Source of the DNA: Chloroflexota bacterium
Lineage (GTDB): Bacteria > Chloroflexota > Anaerolineae > Anaerolineales > Villigracilaceae
DNA: 53,520 nt
Direction: 5' to 3'
Assembly (NCBI GenBank): GCA_013388685.1
Contig: JACAET010000030.1
Coordinates: forward strand, 1 to 53,520
This document shows, piece after piece, positions 49,680 to 53,520 of this stretch. The notes below the pieces were generated by a model that was given only the letters and a program-made list of their open reading frames with translations, did no database searches and was not told the DNA's origin. Each line of letters opens with the position of its first letter. Within the stretch, counting starts at the first letter, position 1. The translations under genes were made by a program, and so were the position numbers.

Positions 49680-50000
49680 ATGGAGTCGAAGTTGTACGTT
49701 GGGAATTTGTCTTACGATACCACCGAGCAGGGTTTGCGCGAACTGTTCATGCAGGCGGGTAATGTGATTTCTGTGGCGGTGATCAAGGAGCCGGGTACGA
49801 ATCGGTCGAAGGGCTTTGGGTTTGTTGAAATGGGTTCCCAGAGCGAGGCGCAAAAGGCAGTCGGTATGTTCAACGGCTATGTGCTGAATGAACGCCAGTT
49901 GACCGTGAATGTTGCCCGTCCGCGCGAAGAACGAGGCGGTTTCCGCCCGCAGCGCGGCGGGCATCGCCAAAATCGCGGCGGCGGGAAGCGGCGTTATTAA
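49680..50000 (+). CDS. RNA-recognition-motif (RRM) RNA-binding protein
   Basis: A 106-residue protein: one RRM (residues 1-80) with RNP2 LYVGNL and RNP1 KGFGFVEM, followed by a Gly/Arg-rich tail (RGGFRPQRGGHRQNRGGG). This is the bacterial glycine-rich RNA-binding protein type, which in cyanobacteria is cold-induced. I chose ATG 49680 because AAGGAG lies at normal spacing; the upstream frame runs through the terminator hairpin. The CarD-like gene starts eight bases after its stop. Confidence 0.93.
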   Translation: MESKLYVGNLSYDTTEQGLRELFMQAGNVISVAVIKEPGTNRSKGFGFVEMGSQSEAQKAVGMFNGYVLNERQLTVNVARPREERGGFRPQRGGHRQNRGGGKRRY

Positions 50001-50007
50001 CAACCCG

Positions 50008-50520
50008 ATGATATTCGATATTGGCGACCGGGTCGTTCACCCCCAGCACGGCGTGGGCATGGTGATCAACGTGGGGGAACGTGAATTCGAGTCCGGGGAA
50101 AGGCGGCGTTATTATGAGGTTGCCATTCCCAATTCGGGAAGCATTTTGTGGGTCCCGGTGGATGCGCCTGCCGTCGGATTACGGCGACCGGCGACGCGGA
50201 GCGAGATCAACAATTGCCGCAAGGTGCTGGTGTCCCCGCCCGCACCTCTTGCCGACGATGTTCGTACGCGGCAAGCCAGCCTGATGGAACGTCTTCGGCG
50301 GGGTCCCATCCGCGTGCAGTGCGAGGTGGTACGTGATTTGTATGCCTTCGGCGAACACAAGTCGCTGTACGGCACCATGGCGGGATTCTTCCGGCAAACG
50401 CAGAACGTGCTATGCGAGGAATGGGCGTTTGTGGAAAACGTCACGCTGGCGGAAGCGGCGCAGGAAATCTCCTCCCTTCTCGAGAAGAGCCGGCGCATGG
50501 TAAAGAAACCGAAACCGTAA
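50008..50520 (+). CDS. CarD/CdnL-family transcription regulator
   Basis: A 170-residue protein. The N-terminal FDIGDRVVHPQHGVGMVINVGERE is the CarD_CdnL_TRCF Tudor-like domain that binds the RNA polymerase beta subunit; the rest is helical (SLMERLRRGPIRVQCEVVRDLYAF, AEAAQEISSLLEKSRRMVKK) as in CdnL. CarD proteins stabilise open promoter complexes, often of rRNA genes. There is no ribosome site of its own; the start lies eight bases after the RRM stop, so it likely depends on coupled translation. Confidence 0.88.
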   Translation: MIFDIGDRVVHPQHGVGMVINVGEREFESGERRRYYEVAIPNSGSILWVPVDAPAVGLRRPATRSEINNCRKVLVSPPAPLADDVRTRQASLMERLRRGPIRVQCEVVRDLYAFGEHKSLYGTMAGFFRQTQNVLCEEWAFVENVTLAEAAQEISSLLEKSRRMVKKPKP

Positions 50521-50529
50521 TCGGACTCA

Positions 50530-50557
50530 CGATCGGCAGATGCCCGTCGTTTTTTTT
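50530..50557 (+). terminator. Terminator after the CarD-like gene
   Basis: CGATCGGC and GCCCGTCG pair with bulges, followed by eight T. It begins ten bases after the CarD-like stop. Confidence 0.6.
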
Positions 50558-50688
50558 CGCGCCGGGTTCTTCGCCCCTGTTTGCCGATGGGCTTCTTTCC
50601 AGACCGGAACATATCGCCAGAGCGCCTTTGGACGTTGCGAGCGTATTTTGCGGGTAATACCCCCGCCTCTCACGGCATCCATAAACAC

Positions 50689-51534
50689 ATGAGCAACCTT
50701 AGAACTGTCACCCAACTCATCGAACCGCAAACCGCCATCGAGGGCGCGGGCGTGCGCCTGCTGCGCTCCATCGCTCCGCGCGTCAGCAACCTGTTCGACC
50801 CGTTCCTCCTGTTCGATCACTTCGCCTTCAACGATCCGCTCGAAGGACCCATTCGCGGCTTTCCCATGCACCCCCACCGCGGTATCGAGACCGTTACCTA
50901 CATGCTCGAAGGCGCCACCGCCCACCGCGACAGCCTCGGCAACGCTGGTCTTATCGGTCCCGGCGACGTGCAATGGATGAGCGCGGGACGCGGCATCCTG
51001 CACGAGGAAATGCCCCGCCGCGGCGAAAGCGGCAGCATCTACGGTTTTCAACTGTGGGTCAATTTGCCTTCACACCTCAAGATGTCCGCGCCGCGCTACC
51101 AGGAAGTGACCGCCTCCACCATCCCCGCCTACGAAAAGAACGGCGTCAGAATTCGCGTCGTGGCAGGGACGGTGGACGGCGTGACCGGTCCCGTCACCGA
51201 CATTGCCGCCTCGCCTCTCTACATGGACGTTGAACTGACTCCCGGCATCGAATGGCATTTCCCTATCCCCGAACGACACACCCTCATCACCTATGTCTTC
51301 GAGGGTGAGGGAGTTTTTTCTGGTGAAACCATTGCTGCGATCAAAATGGTCAAATACAACGACGGCGATCACATCACAGTCAAGACCGAGAACCGCCCTG
51401 TCCGCTTCATGCTCATGGCTGGCGCACCGTTCAAAGAGCCCATCGTCCCCTACGGTCCGTTCGTGATGAATACCATCGAAGAAATCCAGCAGACTTTGAA
51501 AGAACTCCGCAACGGGACGTTTATCAAGGAATGA
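50689..51534 (+). CDS. Pirin family protein
   Basis: A 281-residue bicupin of the pirin family. The metal ligands of pirin are present in the N-terminal cupin: the HPH pair in FPMHPHRGIETVTYMLEG and the HE pair in GRGILHEEMP. The C-terminal cupin is complete in length. Pirins act as quercetinases or transcription cofactors; the role here is not clear. I chose ATG 50689 (MSNLRTVTQLI); the longer frame crosses the CarD terminator region. Confidence 0.9.
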   Translation: MSNLRTVTQLIEPQTAIEGAGVRLLRSIAPRVSNLFDPFLLFDHFAFNDPLEGPIRGFPMHPHRGIETVTYMLEGATAHRDSLGNAGLIGPGDVQWMSAGRGILHEEMPRRGESGSIYGFQLWVNLPSHLKMSAPRYQEVTASTIPAYEKNGVRIRVVAGTVDGVTGPVTDIAASPLYMDVELTPGIEWHFPIPERHTLITYVFEGEGVFSGETIAAIKMVKYNDGDHITVKTENRPVRFMLMAGAPFKEPIVPYGPFVMNTIEEIQQTLKELRNGTFIKE

Positions 51535-51542
51535 GGAAATCG

Positions 51543-51647
51543 CCTCCGGGATTTTCAAAATCTTGGAGGGCTGATTTAACTGATGTTATGCCCCGTCCCG
51601 AAGGTTGGGGTTGGAAAACGCCTTGATTTCAAAGAACCTTCGGGACG
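51543..51647. repeat. Two inverted repeats after the pirin gene
   Basis: CCTCC-ATTTT and AAAAT-GGAGG at 51543-51569 form one hairpin. CGTCCCGAAGGTT (51594-51606) and AACCTTCGGGACG (51635-51647) form a second, of the same family as 12467-12519. Confidence 0.75.
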
Positions 51648-51673
51648 TTTTGCCTAAGGTGAGTGATTAACCC

Positions 51674-52138
51674 ATGACCCAAATCCTCTACGGCGAGCGC
51701 ATTGCCAGACAAGGTAAACTCCGCCTGGGCTGTTCCGCCGCTATATTTGACGAACAGCGACGCATCCTGCTCACCAAACGGCGAGACAACGGTCAATGGT
51801 GCCTGCCGGGCGGCGGCGTAGAGGCGGGCGAGTCGGCGGCTGAGGCGTGTGAAAGAGAAGTTTTGGAGGAAACAGGCTTGAGCGTTCGTGTGAAGCGGCT
51901 GGTTGGCGTGTACAGTCATCCAGACCAGATTGCCGTTTACCCCGATGGGAACAAAGTCCATTTTGTTGTTTTACACTTCGAGACGGAAGTCATCGGTGGA
52001 AAATTAGGTTTAAGCGACGAGACTTCTGACTTCGGGTATTTCACGCTGGAAGAACTGGAAGGGTTGGAGATGTTTGGACGTCACAAGGAACGCATTCTCG
52101 ATACGCTGGCGAATCAAAAAGAAGCGTTCGTGCGGTAA
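51674..52138 (+). CDS. NUDIX hydrolase
   Basis: A 154-residue NUDIX protein. The Nudix box GGVEAGESAAEACEREVLEETGL has all catalytic residues (G-x5-E-x7-REVLEE-x-G). The beta grasp LGCSAAIFDEQRRILLTKRRDNGQWCLPGG precedes it. Members cleave nucleoside diphosphates linked to another group; this one resembles the ADP-ribose/dNTP group but the substrate is open. The stop TAA overlaps the first base of a terminal inverted repeat. Confidence 0.9.
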   Translation: MTQILYGERIARQGKLRLGCSAAIFDEQRRILLTKRRDNGQWCLPGGGVEAGESAAEACEREVLEETGLSVRVKRLVGVYSHPDQIAVYPDGNKVHFVVLHFETEVIGGKLGLSDETSDFGYFTLEELEGLEMFGRHKERILDTLANQKEAFVR

Positions 52139-52256
52139 TTACAGCGCACAGTTCGACGCTAGAGAGCGTCTCTTACGCTGTGGCGTAGGCGGACGTTCTC
52201 CCCTGGCACTTGCCTGCCAGGACAAGTGTAACGTCTGCCCAACCTTGCGCTGTAAT
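52138..52256. repeat. MITE-like element with 11-base terminal inverted repeats
   Basis: ATTACAGCGCA (52138-52148) and TGCGCTGTAAT (52246-52256) are exact inverted repeats bounding 119 bases. The inner sequence GGACGTTCTCCCCTGGCA with CTTGCCTGCCA (52191-52219) is shared with 33743-33771. It separates two convergent genes. Confidence 0.8.
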
Positions 52257-52261
52257 GGTAA

Positions 52262-52957
52262 TCAGATTTTCAGCCACCACACTCCTGTGCATTCGGGCAG
52301 AATCACCCAGCCGTTTGCCCTTACCTTATTCCCCAATTCATCGCCAAAGAAAAAGCGGGATAATTCCTCGGCTTCCTCGAGGGATTCAAATTTGTAATCT
52401 GTGCGAATCCATCTGTGTTGAAAACCGGACTCGTCGAGCCAGAGATAAAACTCGCGGAGATGCTCCAACCGAATCGGCGCCTCGCTGCCCGTGCCAAGCG
52501 ATTCGAACAGGACGATGAAACTGCCCTGCCTCAAAACGCGTTTCATTTCGGTCATCCACTTTTCCAACTCCTCGCGCCACGAGGCGGGATTCCACACTGT
52601 CAGATAACTTACACTCCAGCCGGAGACGGCAAGATCGGCGGAGTGATCAGGGATCGGTAACTGTCGGTGGTCGGCGGTCTCCACTTTCCAATTCGTCAAA
52701 CCGCTGGCTTCAAGTCGCTGACGGCACACCCGCAACATCTCTTCCGAAAGGTCGAACGCGCGCACAGACCCGGCGCGCGGCGCAAGCATCACGCTCAGAC
52801 GCCCCGTCCCTGCACCCAGGTCGAGAATGTCCAACCCGTCGGGGTTGACAATCTCCTCCAGCGCCTTGAGCAGGTTACCCTGATGGTCTTCTCTTGCAAT
52901 CAGCGCTTCGTAGCGGTCGCCGTCGGTTTGGTAGATTTGTCTTTGCCGGTCGGACAT
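52262..52957 (-). CDS. Class I SAM-dependent methyltransferase
   Basis: A 231-residue methyltransferase: motif I ILDLGAGTGRLSVMLAPRAG at about 43-62, acidic VRAFDLSEEML, and later ADLAVSGWSVSYLTVW and MKRVLRQGSFIVLFESLGTGSEAP. GGGAG precedes the ATG. It is a UbiE/type-11 style enzyme with unknown substrate. It faces the NUDIX gene across the repeat element. Confidence 0.85.
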   Translation of the reverse strand: MSDRQRQIYQTDGDRYEALIAREDHQGNLLKALEEIVNPDGLDILDLGAGTGRLSVMLAPRAGSVRAFDLSEEMLRVCRQRLEASGLTNWKVETADHRQLPIPDHSADLAVSGWSVSYLTVWNPASWREELEKWMTEMKRVLRQGSFIVLFESLGTGSEAPIRLEHLREFYLWLDESGFQHRWIRTDYKFESLEEAEELSRFFFGDELGNKVRANGWVILPECTGVWWLKI

Positions 52958-53166
52958 TTGTTCTCCCGTATTTTTGAAGGAATTTCACCTGCAGACGCTC
53001 GTTTCGATTCAATCCGCCAATCCGTTCATCTTTGCAAAGTTGGGCGCAGGGAAGTGGACAAGAAAGTCGGCGCGGAAATCTGGTGAATTCGGCAAGTGCA
53101 AATCCCTGTTTCAAGGAGGCGCCTCACTGCGTTCCCTGCAAACTTATGGGACGATGCCGTTTCGAT
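52958..53166. other. Intergenic region
   Basis: About 200 bases without a convincing gene, repeat or terminator. Confidence 0.4.
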
Positions 53167-53520
53167 TCATACTTTTTCCCTCTTGAACTGCGTCTCATAC
53201 AACTGGGCATACAACCCATTGAGCGCGAGCAACTCTTCGTGCGTGCCTCTCTCAACGATCCTTCCCCGATCCATCACCAAAATCAAATCAGCAGCCAAGA
53301 TCGTGCTCAGGCGATGCGCGATCACGATGCTTGTGCGTCCCGCCATGACGCGCTTCAAGGCCTCTTGAATCAGCGCTTCGGATTCGCTGTCGAGATGACT
53401 CGTGGCTTCGTCCAAAACCAGAATGCGCGGGTCTTTGAGAATCACGCGGGCGAGGGCGATACGCTGCTTTTCGCCGCCGCTCAGGCGGTAGCCGCGCTCG
53501 CCCACGATCGTGTCGTAGCC
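53167..53520 (-). CDS. ABC exporter ATP-binding subunit, C-terminal end only
   Basis: The last 117 residues of a protein whose frame is open to the right edge. The signature motif [17 protein letters not shown], Walker [13 protein letters not shown] and the H-loop [10 protein letters not shown] are complete, and the end ([26 protein letters not shown]) is typical of MsbA/multidrug-type exporters with fused membrane and ATPase domains. The membrane part lies outside the window. Confidence 0.9.
   Translation of the reverse strand, partial: GYDTIVGERGYRLSGGEKQRIALARVILKDPRILVLDEATSHLDSESEALIQEALKRVMAGRTSIVIAHRLSTILAADLILVMDRGRIVERGTHEELLALNGLYAQLYETQFKREKV

Overview
The window looks like part of a chromosome from an anaerobic or facultative member of the Chloroflexota, most likely Anaerolineae-like. 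The evidence is indirect: a bacterial-type acetyl-CoA synthase / CO dehydrogenase cluster, Thr-Pro-rich surface proteins and lipoproteins, a GlyA-GcvT fusion, STAND ATPases, and a very high load of short palindromic repeats between genes. No ribosomal RNA or other strong phylogenetic marker is present, so this placement is an inference.

Layout. 1-7466 (minus strand): a carbonyl-branch Wood-Ljungdahl cluster, read in the order HMA-like protein, acsA (CODH), acsB (acetyl-CoA synthase), bacterioferritin, CBS-domain protein, acsD, acsC (cut by the left edge). 7467-9098 (plus): two CooC-type nickel-insertion ATPases, divergent from the cluster. 9210-11344: a methyltransferase, then a rhodanese, a DUF302 protein and a zinc ribbon. 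11396-17377 (minus): a full [NiFe]-hydrogenase maturation set in the order hypA-hypB-hypF-hypC-hypD-hypE, with no hydrogenase structural gene in view. 17561-21952 (plus): a DUF1579 protein, a methyltransferase, an NAD-dependent epimerase, a lipoprotein and a biotin carboxylase. 22027-25688 (minus): a small tandem-repeat coiled-coil protein and a 1044-residue GlyA-GcvT fusion. The carbon logic is coherent: acetyl-CoA synthase makes acetyl-CoA, biotin carboxylase can lead it into fatty acids or carboxylation, and GlyA-GcvT links glycine and serine to the same methylene-tetrahydrofolate pool. Both nickel maturation sets (CooC and Hyp) sit beside each other.

26140-31851 (minus): the most unusual region. 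A small helical protein, a STAND (NB-ARC-like) ATPase with TPR-type repeats, a protein with two GGDEF-like palm domains fused to a 2H-phosphoesterase-like domain, and a receiver-GGDEF protein lie in one direction. The first gene has an extended -10 promoter overlapped by a palindrome, and the STAND and GGDEF-2H genes overlap by 8 bases. I read this as a candidate nucleotide-signalling, possibly immune, system.

32120-53520: a phytoene-desaturase-like oxidoreductase; a histidine kinase with a membrane-anchored DUF11 partner; a secreted helical protein; MFS transporter plus nadD; a secreted subtilase; a second MFS transporter; a DrrAB-like ABC exporter operon; an SH3-like lipoprotein; an RRM RNA-binding protein followed by a CarD-like regulator; a pirin; a NUDIX hydrolase; a methyltransferase; and the end of an ABC exporter subunit cut by the right edge.

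Across the whole window, palindromic repeats of several families fill the gaps, supply stop codons to genes (hypD, hypF, DUF302, NUDIX), and in three cases (acsB, glyA-gcvT, ABC ATPase) are inserted in frame inside conserved proteins.
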